A stretch of 64,000 nt of DNA from Streptomyces sp. NBC_01717 (GTDB lineage Bacteria > Actinomycetota > Actinomycetes > Streptomycetales > Streptomycetaceae), in contig NZ_CP109178.1 of NCBI RefSeq assembly GCF_036248255.1, positions 8,127,001 through 8,191,000 on the forward strand. Reading direction: 5' to 3'. The first letter of the stretch is position 1. The number at the start of each line of letters is the position of its first letter. A program made the translations under genes and the position numbers. Of this stretch, positions 51,067-59,149 are shown in pieces. The notes beneath the pieces were generated by a model. That model was not told where the DNA came from and ran no database searches. It saw only the letters and a program-made list of their open reading frames with translations.

Positions 51067-51750
51067 CTACGCGGTGAAGCGGCCGGCGCGGCGGATCTCC
51101 GGGAAGTCGGTGGTCGCGCCGTCCAGCCCCAGGCCGCGAGCCAGGCGCAGATGATCCTGGGTGTTCACCACCCAGCCGATGACCTTCAGGCCCTCGGCGT
51201 GCGCCTGCTCGACGACCTCCAGGGTGAGGCGGCGGATGTTCAGCACGAGCGTCGCCGCGCCCACCGCTTTGGCCCGGTCCACCACATCGCTCTTCCAGCG
51301 GCTGGCGACGAGCGCGGTCCGCACCCCTGGCACGAGCTGGGCGATCTCGGCGACCGCCTCGTCGTGGAACGACAACACCTCGACCCGGTCGACGAGATCG
51401 CGTCGCCGCATCACTTCGGCCAGCGCCCGGGCGGCCGCCACGTCCTTGATCTCCGCCTGCACGGGGGAGCGCACGGCGTCGAGCACCTCCTCGAAGACGG
51501 GCACCCGCTCGCCTTGCCCGGCATCGAGTTCACGCAGCTCGGCGAGGGTTTTCTCGGCGATCAGGCCCGCGCCGTCGGTCGTACGGTCCACGTCGGCGTC
51601 GTGCATGACGGCGAGCGCGCCATCCTTGCTGAGATGAAGGTCCAGCTCGATGGCGTCCATTCCGGCCCGTTCGGCGTGGACGAACGACCGCAGAGTGTTC
51701 TCCGGCTCGACACCCATCACCCCGCGATGACCGATGGTGAGAAAAGTCAA
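51067..51750 (-). CDS. Glycerophosphodiester phosphodiesterase
   Basis: 227-residue GDPD TIM-barrel enzyme hydrolysing glycerophosphodiesters to glycerol-3-phosphate and an alcohol. Catalytic motifs IGHRGVMGVEPENT, ELDLHLSKDG and MHDADVDRTT are near the N-terminus; AEIKD supplies a further metal ligand. The likely start is TTG (complement of 51748-51750) with GGAAG/GCGAG upstream. Later GTG/ATG codons would delete the essential GHRG. Cytoplasmic form, no signal peptide. Confidence 0.88.
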   Translation of the reverse strand: MTFLTIGHRGVMGVEPENTLRSFVHAERAGMDAIELDLHLSKDGALAVMHDADVDRTTDGAGLIAEKTLAELRELDAGQGERVPVFEEVLDAVRSPVQAEIKDVAAARALAEVMRRRDLVDRVEVLSFHDEAVAEIAQLVPGVRTALVASRWKSDVVDRAKAVGAATLVLNIRRLTLEVVEQAHAEGLKVIGWVVNTQDHLRLARGLGLDGATTDFPEIRRAGRFTA

Positions 51751-51841
51751 GGCAATCTCGCTTCCGTCGACGGCGGCTCCCCGCGTGGTGCTCCTACCCA
51801 CGCGGCAGTACGGCACTACAGCCTTGCGGCAATTCGGCAGC

Positions 51842-51967
51842 CTAGCGACCCGGCGTGAAGAGGGGGGCGGCCCCGCGCGGGGGCGTGGCGCCGTGCCCCT
51901 GGATCTCGGCGGCGCCGAGCAGGAATCCCGTGATGACGGCTGCGACCAGGACGGCACGGATGCTCAC
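51842..51967 (-). CDS. Small secreted or membrane peptide
   Basis: 41 codons on the minus strand: GTG (complement of 51965-51967) with GGGAGAG about 7 nt upstream, stop complement at 51842-51844. Nearly every codon ends in G or C. The first half is hydrophobic (RAVLVAAVITGFLLGAAE), like a signal or single-span anchor; the tail is Pro/Gly-rich. Small proteins of this layout are common in Streptomyces. Function unknown. Confidence 0.5.
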   Translation of the reverse strand: MSIRAVLVAAVITGFLLGAAEIQGHGATPPRGAAPLFTPGR

Positions 51968-52239
51968 GCGGAAACTCTCCCGTTGGGTGGGTGGTGCGCC
52001 AGGGGGCGGTACGGCAGTCGGCGGGGGTGTACGCCGTCCGTCCTACCGCCGGCGGCAGGTGTGCCGCGAGCCGTGTCACTCGTGTGTGGGCGCGCCGTGC
52101 CCGGCCTTAACGAACAGGTGTACGAGTCAGAGGCGCCGCGCTTCCTGCCCGGCCGACGGAAGCGGTCGCGAGAGCGAGATACGACAGGAAAAATAGCGGT
52201 GACCATGGGGGGTCGGCAGGATAATTTTCTGAGGCCCAC

Positions 52240-52269
52240 TTGTCTCGAGGAACCGCACACGGATACGGT
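52240..52269 (+). promoter_or_regulatory. Probable promoter of the DUF6421 operon
   Basis: TTGTCT 52240-52245, 18-bp spacer, TACGGT 52264-52269. Predicted start near 52276, giving about a 28-nt leader with GGAGG before the ATG at 52305. The upstream stretch 51968-52239 holds no further gene that I can support. Confidence 0.6.
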
Positions 52270-52304
52270 TGCTTAACGCGAGGTTCTCCCGTGGAGGAAG
52301 TGTG

Positions 52305-53702
52305 ATGACGGAAATTCTTGTGCTCGATGCCGCCGCCGGCGCGATAACTGCTGCCCAGCGGGTGGTCGAGCAGCCGGCCTGGCCTGCGCTCAAGAATGCC
52401 GTGGAGGAGATCCGCCCCTGGCAGTCGAAGGACGGATCGATCGACTTCGACGCCGACGGCGCGCCCTCCCCGGCCACCGTCCGGGCGACGCTGGACCGGG
52501 CGATCGCCGCGATCGAGGAGCTGGCCCCGCTGCTCCCGCACGACGCCGCGTACCACCGCGCCCTTGTCATGGACCTGCGTCGCTGGGCGGACGGCGGCTT
52601 CGGCGTGCCGGACTTCCTGGACTCGCTGCTCGCCTTCCAGCCTGCCAGGAACCGCGCCGACGGCCTGCAGCACCTGGTCGTCTTCGCGATGTACACGCAG
52701 AACGGCAACCCGGACCGCAACCTCGAAGCGGTCGTGCTGCGGATGGTCTGGCCCGAGTGGCTCGCCGAGCTCGAAGCCACCCGTTATGACAACCCGCTGT
52801 TCTGCGGCATCACCTTCGAGGACTTCACCTCCGGTTACGACACCAACTCCGCGGTGCTCTTCCCGGAGACGATCGCCGTGCGCGAGGCGCCCGAGCGCTT
52901 CAGCTGGGGCGGCATCTTCTGTGACCGCGAGGCCGCTCGCTTCCGCCGTGTCACCGAGGCCTCCGTCGAACTGCTCGGGGTCGAGCTGCCCGAGGACATC
53001 CGCGACATGGTCGGCGACCAGCAGCGCTGCGAGCAGGCTTTCGTGCTCTGGGACATGGTCCACGACCGCACCCACAGCCACGGCGACCTGCCGTTCGACC
53101 CGTTCATGATCAAGCAGCGCCAGCCGTTCTGGATGTACGGCCTGGAGGAGCTGCGCTGTGACCTCACCGCCTTCAAGGAGGCCGTGAAGCTGCAGGCCGA
53201 CGGCTTCCCGCAGGGCCGCGACGTGCAGTACGCCGTGCTCTTCGACCGGATGTTCCGCTTCCCGGTCACCGGCGAGCGCGTCCGCAACTACGACGGTCTC
53301 GGCGGCCAGCTGCTCTTCGCGTACCTGCACAAGCACGACGTGATCCGCTGGACCGACAACACCCTGAAGATCGACTGGGACCGCGCCCCGCAGGTCACCA
53401 ACCAGCTCTGCGGCGAGATCGAGAAGCTCTACCGCGACGGCATCGACCGCCCGAAGCTGGTCCACTGGTTCGCCGCGTACGACCTGGTCTCGACCTACCT
53501 CGCCCCGCACCCCGGCTCCCGATGGGCGAAGGGCCCGGACGCGCTGGACCTGACGCAGCCGCCGCGCAAGCTCGTGGACGACGTGCTTCCGGACGAGTTT
53601 CCCCTGAGCATGTTCTATGAGGCGCTCTCCAAGAAGCTGAAGCATGTGATCGCCTCCACCAAGGGGATCACCGCCGCGCACGCCGAGCAGGCAGCCGCGT
53701 GA
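52305..53702 (+). CDS. DUF6421 family protein
   Basis: 465-residue soluble protein of an actinobacterial family without known function, recognised by overall sequence. ATG at 52305 with GGAGG 7 nt upstream. No signal or membrane segment. Possible metal or active-site cluster: MVHDRTHSHGDLPFDPF, plus many conserved Trp/Tyr segments (WMYGLEELRCDL, VHWFAAYDLVSTY). Head of an operon with an SDR and a threonine-aldolase-type enzyme, the frames overlapping, so an enzymatic role on a hydroxy-amino acid or related compound is possible. Confidence 0.8.
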   Translation: MTEILVLDAAAGAITAAQRVVEQPAWPALKNAVEEIRPWQSKDGSIDFDADGAPSPATVRATLDRAIAAIEELAPLLPHDAAYHRALVMDLRRWADGGFGVPDFLDSLLAFQPARNRADGLQHLVVFAMYTQNGNPDRNLEAVVLRMVWPEWLAELEATRYDNPLFCGITFEDFTSGYDTNSAVLFPETIAVREAPERFSWGGIFCDREAARFRRVTEASVELLGVELPEDIRDMVGDQQRCEQAFVLWDMVHDRTHSHGDLPFDPFMIKQRQPFWMYGLEELRCDLTAFKEAVKLQADGFPQGRDVQYAVLFDRMFRFPVTGERVRNYDGLGGQLLFAYLHKHDVIRWTDNTLKIDWDRAPQVTNQLCGEIEKLYRDGIDRPKLVHWFAAYDLVSTYLAPHPGSRWAKGPDALDLTQPPRKLVDDVLPDEFPLSMFYEALSKKLKHVIASTKGITAAHAEQAAA

Positions 53703-53728
53703 GCGCCCGTACCGAGGAGGCGATGGCC

Positions 53729-54496
53729 ATGAACGCAAACGGCACGGGCAACGGCAACGGCGCGCTCGAAGGCGCTGTCATCGCGGTCGCAGGAGCCGCA
53801 GGACCGGCGGGCCGGGCGACGCTGCTCAGGCTCGCGGACGCCGGCGCGATCGTGGTCGCCTCGGACGCGGACCCCACCCGGCTGGCCGAGGCCGTGGACG
53901 CCGCGCGGTACGCCCACGGCGGCGCCACCGTCACCGGCGACACCGTCGATCTCCTCGACCTCGCCGCCACCCGCGAATGGGCGGCCAGGACCGAGAAGGA
54001 ATTCGGCCGGATCGACGGCCTGGTCCATCTCGTCGGCGGCTGGCGCGGCAGTGCCACCTTCGCCGAGACCGACCTCGCCGACTGGGATCTGTTGGAGAAG
54101 CTGCTGATCCGTACCGTGCAGCACACCTCGCTGGCCTTCCACGACGGGCTGCTGCGCAGCGACCGCGGCCGCTTCCTGCTGATCAGCGCGGCCGGGGCGA
54201 GCCAGCCCACCGCGGGCAACGCCGCCTACGCCGCGTCGAAGGCCGCCGCCGAGGCCTGGACCCTCGCGCTCGCCGATGCCTTCCGTAAGGCGGGGGGCGA
54301 CGAAGGGCCGAAGACGGCGGCTGCGATCCTGATCGTCAAGGCACTGGTGCACGACGCGATGCGCGCCGAGCGCCCGAATGCGAAGTTCGCGGGCTTCACC
54401 GACGTCAAGGAGCTGGCCGATGCCATCGCCGGCGTATGGGAACGGCCCGCCCCGGAAGTGAACGGAAAGCGTCTGTGGCTGACCCCGCAACCATGA
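53729..54496 (+). CDS. Short-chain dehydrogenase/reductase
   Basis: 255-residue SDR. The ATG at 53729 has GAGGAGG 8 nt upstream; the frame is open from a GTG at 53699 that overlaps the DUF6421 stop and may be used for coupling. Cofactor motif AVAGAAGPAGRA, acidic pocket ASDADP, catalytic Ser in LLISAAGAS and the intact YAASK (YxxxK). The TGN-rich N-terminus (NGTGNGNGA) is unusual. Stop overlaps the next ATG. Confidence 0.85.
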   Translation: MNANGTGNGNGALEGAVIAVAGAAGPAGRATLLRLADAGAIVVASDADPTRLAEAVDAARYAHGGATVTGDTVDLLDLAATREWAARTEKEFGRIDGLVHLVGGWRGSATFAETDLADWDLLEKLLIRTVQHTSLAFHDGLLRSDRGRFLLISAAGASQPTAGNAAYAASKAAAEAWTLALADAFRKAGGDEGPKTAAAILIVKALVHDAMRAERPNAKFAGFTDVKELADAIAGVWERPAPEVNGKRLWLTPQP

Positions 54497-55554
54497 GGAC
54501 CGACGCGCGACGTCACCACGATCCGCAGGTGCGCGGTTTCGCCAGTGACAACTACGCGGGTGCCCACCCGGAAGTTCTCGCGGCCATCGCCCTGGCCAAC
54601 GGCGGTCACCAGGTCGCCTACGGCGAGGACGACTACACCGAACATCTCCAGCGGGTCATGCACAGCCACTTCGGCTCTACTGCGGAGGCGTTCCCGGTCT
54701 TCAACGGAACGGGCGCGAATGTCGTCTCCCTCCAGGCGATGACCGACCGCTGGGGTGCGGTGATCTGCGCCGAGTCCGCGCACATCAACGTGGACGAGGG
54801 CGGTGCCCCGGAGCGTGTCGGCGGCCTGAAGCTGCTGACCGTCCCGACGCCGGACGGCAAGCTCACCCCTGAGCTCATCGACCGGCAGGCGTACGGCTGG
54901 GACGACGAGCACCGGGCCATGCCCCAGGTCGTGTCCATCACGCAGAACACCGAACTCGGCACGGTCTACACGCCCGACGAGATCCGGGCCATCTGCGAGC
55001 ACTCCCACGAGCGGGGCATGAAGGTCCATCTCGACGGGGCGCGGATAGCCAACGCCGCGGCGTCGCTGGACGTACCCATGCGCACGTTCACCAACGCGGT
55101 CGGGGTCGATGTCCTCTCCTTCGGCGGCACCAAGAACGGGGCGCTGTTCGGCGAGGCCGTCGTCGTCCTCAACCCGGACGCCGTACGGGCCATGAAGCAC
55201 CTGCGCAAACTGTCCATGCAGCTCGCCTCGAAGATGCGCTTCGTGTCGGTGCAGCTGGAGGCGCTGCTCGCCCGGGACCTGTGGCTCCGCAACGCCCGGC
55301 ACGCCAATGCCATGGCCCAGCGGCTCGCCGAGGGCGTCCGTGCGGTCGACGGCGTGGAGATCCTCCACCCGGTGCAGGCCAACGCCGTCTTCGCACGGCT
55401 GCCCCACGAGGTGAGCGAGCGGCTCCAGAAGCGCTTCCGCTTCTACTTCTGGGACGAAGCCGCCGGTGACGTGCGCTGGATGTGCGCCTTCGACACCACG
55501 GCGGACGACGTCGACGCATTCGTTCTCGCGCTGAAGGAAGAGATGGCCAAGTAG
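54493..55554 (+). CDS. Low-specificity threonine aldolase / beta-eliminating lyase family
   Basis: PLP-dependent fold-type I enzyme of 353 residues cleaving beta-hydroxy amino acids, typically L-threonine or L-allo-threonine to glycine and aldehyde. ATG at 54493 overlaps the SDR stop; GTG at 54475 with GGAAAG upstream is an alternative. N-terminal SDNYAGAHPEV, PLP-contacting VFNGTGANVVSLQ and HLDGARIANAA, and the Schiff-base Lys in SFGGTKNGALFG. It closes the DUF6421 operon. Confidence 0.92.
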   Translation: MRTDARRHHDPQVRGFASDNYAGAHPEVLAAIALANGGHQVAYGEDDYTEHLQRVMHSHFGSTAEAFPVFNGTGANVVSLQAMTDRWGAVICAESAHINVDEGGAPERVGGLKLLTVPTPDGKLTPELIDRQAYGWDDEHRAMPQVVSITQNTELGTVYTPDEIRAICEHSHERGMKVHLDGARIANAAASLDVPMRTFTNAVGVDVLSFGGTKNGALFGEAVVVLNPDAVRAMKHLRKLSMQLASKMRFVSVQLEALLARDLWLRNARHANAMAQRLAEGVRAVDGVEILHPVQANAVFARLPHEVSERLQKRFRFYFWDEAAGDVRWMCAFDTTADDVDAFVLALKEEMAK

Positions 55555-55575
55555 CGCGAGCGGTCGTATGAATAT

Positions 55576-55624
55576 GCGGTCGACCGGAAAGTAATTGTCT
55601 TCCGGTCGACCGCTTCCGTATGCT
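55576..55624 (+). terminator. Terminator hairpin overlapping a promoter
   Basis: Perfect 14-bp arms at 55576-55589 and 55600-55613 with a 10-nt loop end the aldolase operon. Within and after it, TTGTCT 55596-55601 and TATGCT 55619-55624 are 17 bp apart. Transcription would start around 55631-55633, at the next gene's ATG. Confidence 0.6.
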
Positions 55625-55632
55625 CTCCGTGT

Positions 55633-56232
55633 ATGGAGCTGACACAGCAAGTCCCCGAGATCGCCGCCTATCTCGCTGCTGACGAGGCCATCGATCATGA
55701 GCATCCGCTCGTGAGGGAGACCGTCGACCGCCTTCGCGCCGAGACTGTCGATGCATACTCATACGCAGTCGCGGCCTATGAGTGCGTACGCGACACCATT
55801 GAGCACTCCGTCGACTCGGGTGATCTGCGGGTCACCTGGCGGGCCTCCGACGTCCTGGCCGCCCGCCATGGCATCTGCCACTCCAAGTCCCACGCGCTGG
55901 CCGCTCTGCTGCGCGCGGCGGGCATTCCGGCCGCGCTCTGCTACCAGGGCTTCGTCGACGACAACGGGAGTCCGGACGTCCTGCACGGCCTGATCGCCGT
56001 GCGCCTGCCGGGGCGGGACCGGTGGGACCGTCAGGACCCCCGTGGCAACAGGCCCGGTATCGACGCCCAGTTCTCGCTCGACGGGGAGCGGTTGGCCTGG
56101 GCGATCGGACCGCAGTCCAATGGAGTGGACTATCCAGTACTCTATGCCGCACCACACCCGGCAGTTCTGCGCGCCATGCAGTGCGCCGAGGACCGCACGC
56201 AGCTCTGGCGCACTCTCCCGACCGCGCTCTGA
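55633..56232 (+). CDS. Transglutaminase-like (cysteine-protease fold) protein, probably leaderless
   Basis: 199-residue transglut_core-type protein: nucleophile Cys in RHGICHSKSHALAALLRAAG, His in VLHGLIAV and Asp in RPGIDAQF form the Cys-His-Asp set. No signal peptide. No Shine-Dalgarno; a promoter ends right at the ATG at 55633, indicating a leaderless mRNA. Related proteins act as peptidases or amidases; substrate unknown. The B3/B4 gene follows 23 bp downstream. Confidence 0.85.
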   Translation: MELTQQVPEIAAYLAADEAIDHEHPLVRETVDRLRAETVDAYSYAVAAYECVRDTIEHSVDSGDLRVTWRASDVLAARHGICHSKSHALAALLRAAGIPAALCYQGFVDDNGSPDVLHGLIAVRLPGRDRWDRQDPRGNRPGIDAQFSLDGERLAWAIGPQSNGVDYPVLYAAPHPAVLRAMQCAEDRTQLWRTLPTAL

Positions 56233-56255
56233 ACCGTTTCGAGGCAAGGCAGCCG

Positions 56256-56948
56256 ATGACCCCGACGCTCACCGTTTCCGACGACGTACGCACGCTCGCC
56301 CCCGGCTTCACCTGCCTCGCCGTCGAGGCGCGCGGCCTGGTCAACGGGGAGAGCAACGAAGAAAGTTCGGCCCTGCTCGACGATGCCACCCGACGGCTCG
56401 TCGCGCGGCTCGACGGCAGGGCGCCGCACGAGGACCCTCATGTCGCCGCCTGGCGGGACACCTACACCGCCTTCGGCGCCAAGCCGTCCCGTACCCGCAA
56501 CTCCGCCGAGGCTCTCGCCAGGCGGGCCCTCACGGACGCGGGTCTGCCGCGCATCAACCTGCTGGTCGACCTCTACAACGCGATCAGCGTCGCCCATCTG
56601 ATCCCGGTGGGCGGCGAGGACACCGACCGCATCAAGGGCGCCATGCGGCTGGTGCGCTCCACCGGCCAGGAGCCGTTCCGCATCGTCGCGGGTGGCGAGG
56701 AGGCCGTGGAGCACCCCGAGCCCGGCGAAGTCGTCTGGTGCGACGACGAGGGCGTCACCTGCCGGCGGTGGAACTGGCGGCAGGGCGTACGCACCCGGCT
56801 CACCGAGGAGTCCGTCAATGCCTTGTTCCTGCTGGAGAGCCTCGCCCCCATGACGATCGGCGAGCTCGAAGCCGCAGGCGCCGAACTCGCCGAATCGCTG
56901 GAGAAGCTCAGCCCCGGAGCGCAGATCACCGTCCGCACCCCGGAGTGA
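56256..56948 (+). CDS. B3/B4 (phenylalanyl-tRNA synthetase beta-like) domain protein
   Basis: 230-residue stand-alone B3/B4 domain, similar to the editing region of PheRS beta chain. ATG at 56256 with GAGGCAAGG upstream. Segments FGAKPSRTRNSAEAL and RINLLVDLYNAISVAHLIPVG are typical of the family. Proteins of this kind are proposed, not proven, to act on mischarged tRNA or to bind amino acids. Same strand and 23 bp after the transglutaminase-like gene, so probably co-transcribed. Confidence 0.85.
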   Translation: MTPTLTVSDDVRTLAPGFTCLAVEARGLVNGESNEESSALLDDATRRLVARLDGRAPHEDPHVAAWRDTYTAFGAKPSRTRNSAEALARRALTDAGLPRINLLVDLYNAISVAHLIPVGGEDTDRIKGAMRLVRSTGQEPFRIVAGGEEAVEHPEPGEVVWCDDEGVTCRRWNWRQGVRTRLTEESVNALFLLESLAPMTIGELEAAGAELAESLEKLSPGAQITVRTPE

Positions 56949-56978
56949 CGTTTCAGCCGTGTCCGTGACCCGGTCGGG

Positions 56979-57701
56979 TCAGCTCGTCTCGCGTACCTCG
57001 GCGGCCGTCGGAGCCGTACCGCCGAGATGCGTGGGCACCCACCAGGTGTCGCTCGCGTCCCTCGGCCGCACCGGATACGCGCGCTGGGCAGCTTCGAGAA
57101 GCTCCTGCACCCGCTCGCGCAGCCGCCGGGTGATCGCACCCGCGTACTGGTCGGTGGGGGCTTCGACCGGCTCACCGACCCGGATCGTCACCGGGATGTG
57201 GCTGCGCTTGAAGTTGCGCGGCCGGCCCTTGGTCCAGATCCGCTGGGTCCCCCACAGCGCCATCGGGATCAGCGGTACGCCGGCCTCCTGGGCCAGTCGT
57301 GCTGCGCCCGACTTGAAGCTCTTCAGGGTGAACGACTGGGAGATGGTCGCCTCGGGGAAAACGCCGATGATCTCGCCGGACCGAAGTGAGGCGAGTGCGT
57401 GCGCGTACGCGTCCTCGCCCTGCTTCCGGTCGACCGGGATGTGCTTCATGCCGCGCATCAGCGGACCGGAGATCTTGTGCCGGAAGACCGATTCCTTCGC
57501 CATGAAGCGGACCAGCCGCTTCTGCGGCAGAGCGGTCAGCCCGGAGAAAATGAAGTCGAGATAGCTGATGTGGTTGCTGACCAGTACGGCACCGCCGGTC
57601 TTCGGGATGTGCTCCGAACCCTGAGTGTCGATCTTCAGGTCCAACGCCTTGAACATGGTGCGAGCGGCGCCGATGACCGGCCGATAGACGAGTTCTGCCA
57701 T
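56979..57701 (-). CDS. 1-acyl-sn-glycerol-3-phosphate acyltransferase (PlsC-like)
   Basis: Membrane-associated acyltransferase of phospholipid synthesis, 240 residues from the ATG complement at 57699-57701; upstream frame to 57794 is unlikely. Motif I NHISYLD (HX4D), motif II near GMKHIPVDRK, motif III FPEATIS (variant of FPEGTRS), motif IV PLIPMALWG. Convergent with the B3/B4 gene. Confidence 0.9.
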   Translation of the reverse strand: MAELVYRPVIGAARTMFKALDLKIDTQGSEHIPKTGGAVLVSNHISYLDFIFSGLTALPQKRLVRFMAKESVFRHKISGPLMRGMKHIPVDRKQGEDAYAHALASLRSGEIIGVFPEATISQSFTLKSFKSGAARLAQEAGVPLIPMALWGTQRIWTKGRPRNFKRSHIPVTIRVGEPVEAPTDQYAGAITRRLRERVQELLEAAQRAYPVRPRDASDTWWVPTHLGGTAPTAAEVRETS

Positions 57702-57919
57702 CTGGGGAAGACCCTTCTTCTGCGCCTGAGGAGGGTTCTCCCGGCGGAAGTTACGCAGCCGTAGGTTTTCGGCATTGCGCCGATCGTGCCCCATGTGCGT
57801 CGCGCTGGCCAGTCTCCGCGAGCACGGGGCGCGAGATTCTCGTCACGTGGAGCGGCCGGGAATGCCTCTGCGTCCCGTGGTGCTGACCCTTTGCGAAGAG
57901 CTCTGACAGGAGGCCGAAG

Positions 57920-58246
57920 GTGGACGGGCAGACACATGCGGGAAGGCTGGACGCAGCCCAACTCGGCGCGGAATTGGGGGACCGGGCCACCCTTGTGCAG
58001 TTCTCGAGCGCCTTCTGCCAGCCCTGCCGGGCCACCCGCCGCACCCTTGACGAGGTGGCGCGAATGGTCGACGGCGTCGCCCACGTCGAGATCGACGCCG
58101 AGGCGCATCTCACTCTCGTGCGCGAACTCGACATCAGCCGCACCCCGACCGTGCTGGTGCTCGACGCGGCCGGCCGGATCGTCCGGCGAGCGGTCGGGCA
58201 GCCACGCACCGTGGATGTCGTCGCGGCACTGGGGCACGCGATGTGA
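57920..58246 (+). CDS. Thioredoxin-like protein with CQPC active site
   Basis: 108-residue single thioredoxin fold, GTG at 57920 with AGGAGG upstream. Redox site is Cys33-Gln-Pro-Cys36 instead of the canonical CGPC; cis-Pro is in SRTPTVLVL. Cytoplasmic. The 218-bp divergent gap to the plsC-like gene contains no other feature I can support. Confidence 0.88.
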   Translation: MDGQTHAGRLDAAQLGAELGDRATLVQFSSAFCQPCRATRRTLDEVARMVDGVAHVEIDAEAHLTLVRELDISRTPTVLVLDAAGRIVRRAVGQPRTVDVVAALGHAM

Positions 58247-58282
58247 CGGACCGTGATGCATCTCCCACATTGCGGAACCTAC

Positions 58283-58312
58283 TTGACTGCACCCACCACG
58301 CATCGTCAGTCT
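58283..58312 (+). promoter_or_regulatory. Probable promoter of the leader peptide and flavin reductase
   Basis: TTGACT 58283-58288 and CAGTCT 58307-58312 with 18-bp spacing. The predicted transcription start is at or next to the A of the leader-peptide ATG at 58319. Confidence 0.5.
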
Positions 58313-58318
58313 GACGCT

Positions 58319-58399
58319 ATGCCGCCGGAACTCCTTCTCCACAGCCGGGCCCACGTGGACCTGGCCCGCAACGCGAGTGCGCGCTGTCCGGGTGCCTGA
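58319..58399 (+). CDS. Actinobacterial Cys-containing leader peptide (attenuator-type)
   Basis: 26-residue ORF with the pattern LLLHSRAHVDLARNASARC, matching the actinobacterial 'putative leader peptide' type (R-x-HVDL-R---S--C) found upstream of sulfur and redox genes. A single Cys codon lies four codons from the stop. Probably leaderless, and the next gene starts 43 bp after its stop. In related systems translation of Cys codons senses cysteine supply and controls the downstream gene; that mechanism is inferred here. Confidence 0.75.
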   Translation: MPPELLLHSRAHVDLARNASARCPGA

Positions 58400-58442
58400 G
58401 CACCCACGGCCCCGTACGCCTCCCTCGCAGAAGGACATCTCC

Positions 58443-58949
58443 ATGACGGCTTCGCCCGAGCTCGGCACCGCCCGCACGGCATCCCCCGACCTCCTCCGCT
58501 CCGTCTTCCGGCAGCACGCCGCCGGTGTCGCCGTGATCACCGCGGCCGGCGACCGGCCGGTCGGCTTCACCGCCACCTCCCTGAACTCCGTCGCCGCCGA
58601 GCCGCCGCTGATCTCCTTCGGCGTGGGGACCTCGTCGTCCAGCTGGCCGGTCGTGGCGGAGGCCGAGCATGTCGGCGTGCACATACTCGGCGAGCACCAG
58701 CAGGAACTGGCCGCCACATTCGCGCGCAGCGGCGCCGACCGGTTCGGCCCGTCCACCTATTGGCGCAACGGGCCGGAAGGAGTGCCGGTACTCGGCGGAG
58801 TGCTGGCGTGGCTGGTCTGCCGCGTGGTGGCGCGCATCCCGGCGGGCGACCACCGGATCGTGATCGCCGAGGCGGTCGTCGGCGATCCGACCGGAGCCGG
58901 CCGTCCGCTCCTCTACCATCAGGGTCGTTTCACGGCGCTGCGGGACTGA
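58443..58949 (+). CDS. Flavin reductase-like, FMN-binding split-barrel protein
   Basis: 168-residue flavin reductase domain, ATG at 58443 with GAAGGA about 7 nt upstream. Family signatures FRQHAAGVAVITA and GFTATSLNSVAAEPPLISF, and a C-terminal LLYHQGRFTAL. Such enzymes supply reduced FMN to two-component monooxygenases (aromatic hydroxylases or sulfonate desulfonation). The Cys leader peptide just upstream suggests a link to sulfur supply. No partner monooxygenase lies nearby. Confidence 0.88.
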   Translation: MTASPELGTARTASPDLLRSVFRQHAAGVAVITAAGDRPVGFTATSLNSVAAEPPLISFGVGTSSSSWPVVAEAEHVGVHILGEHQQELAATFARSGADRFGPSTYWRNGPEGVPVLGGVLAWLVCRVVARIPAGDHRIVIAEAVVGDPTGAGRPLLYHQGRFTALRD

Positions 58950-59149
58950 GAGATCCCAGGCGGCGCACGGGCGCCGAGCGTCGGCTAGGTCACAGTCAAA
59001 GCGCTTGCTTATGGGTGCCGCACTGGGTGTACTGACGAGTAATATTTCGCTCGGAGCGTCGGTCGCCCCGACCGGAATCCGCCCCATCAGGCGCCTATGC
59101 TGCGTGCATCAAGGCAGCCCAGAAATGACGATGCAGTAGGAGAGCCGGC
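58950..59149. promoter_or_regulatory. Region upstream of etfB
   Basis: 200 bp. TCAAAGCGCTTG around 58996-59007 contains the palindrome AAGCGCTT, like some LacI-family operators, but only one half-convincing copy is seen. TATGCT near 59096 could be a -10 with no clear -35. AGGAGAG precedes the etfB GTG. Confidence 0.3.

Noticed and set aside
58996..59007. LacI-family operator upstream of etfB
   Set aside because: Only an 8-bp palindrome with imperfect flanks and no second copy; no LacI gene in the window.
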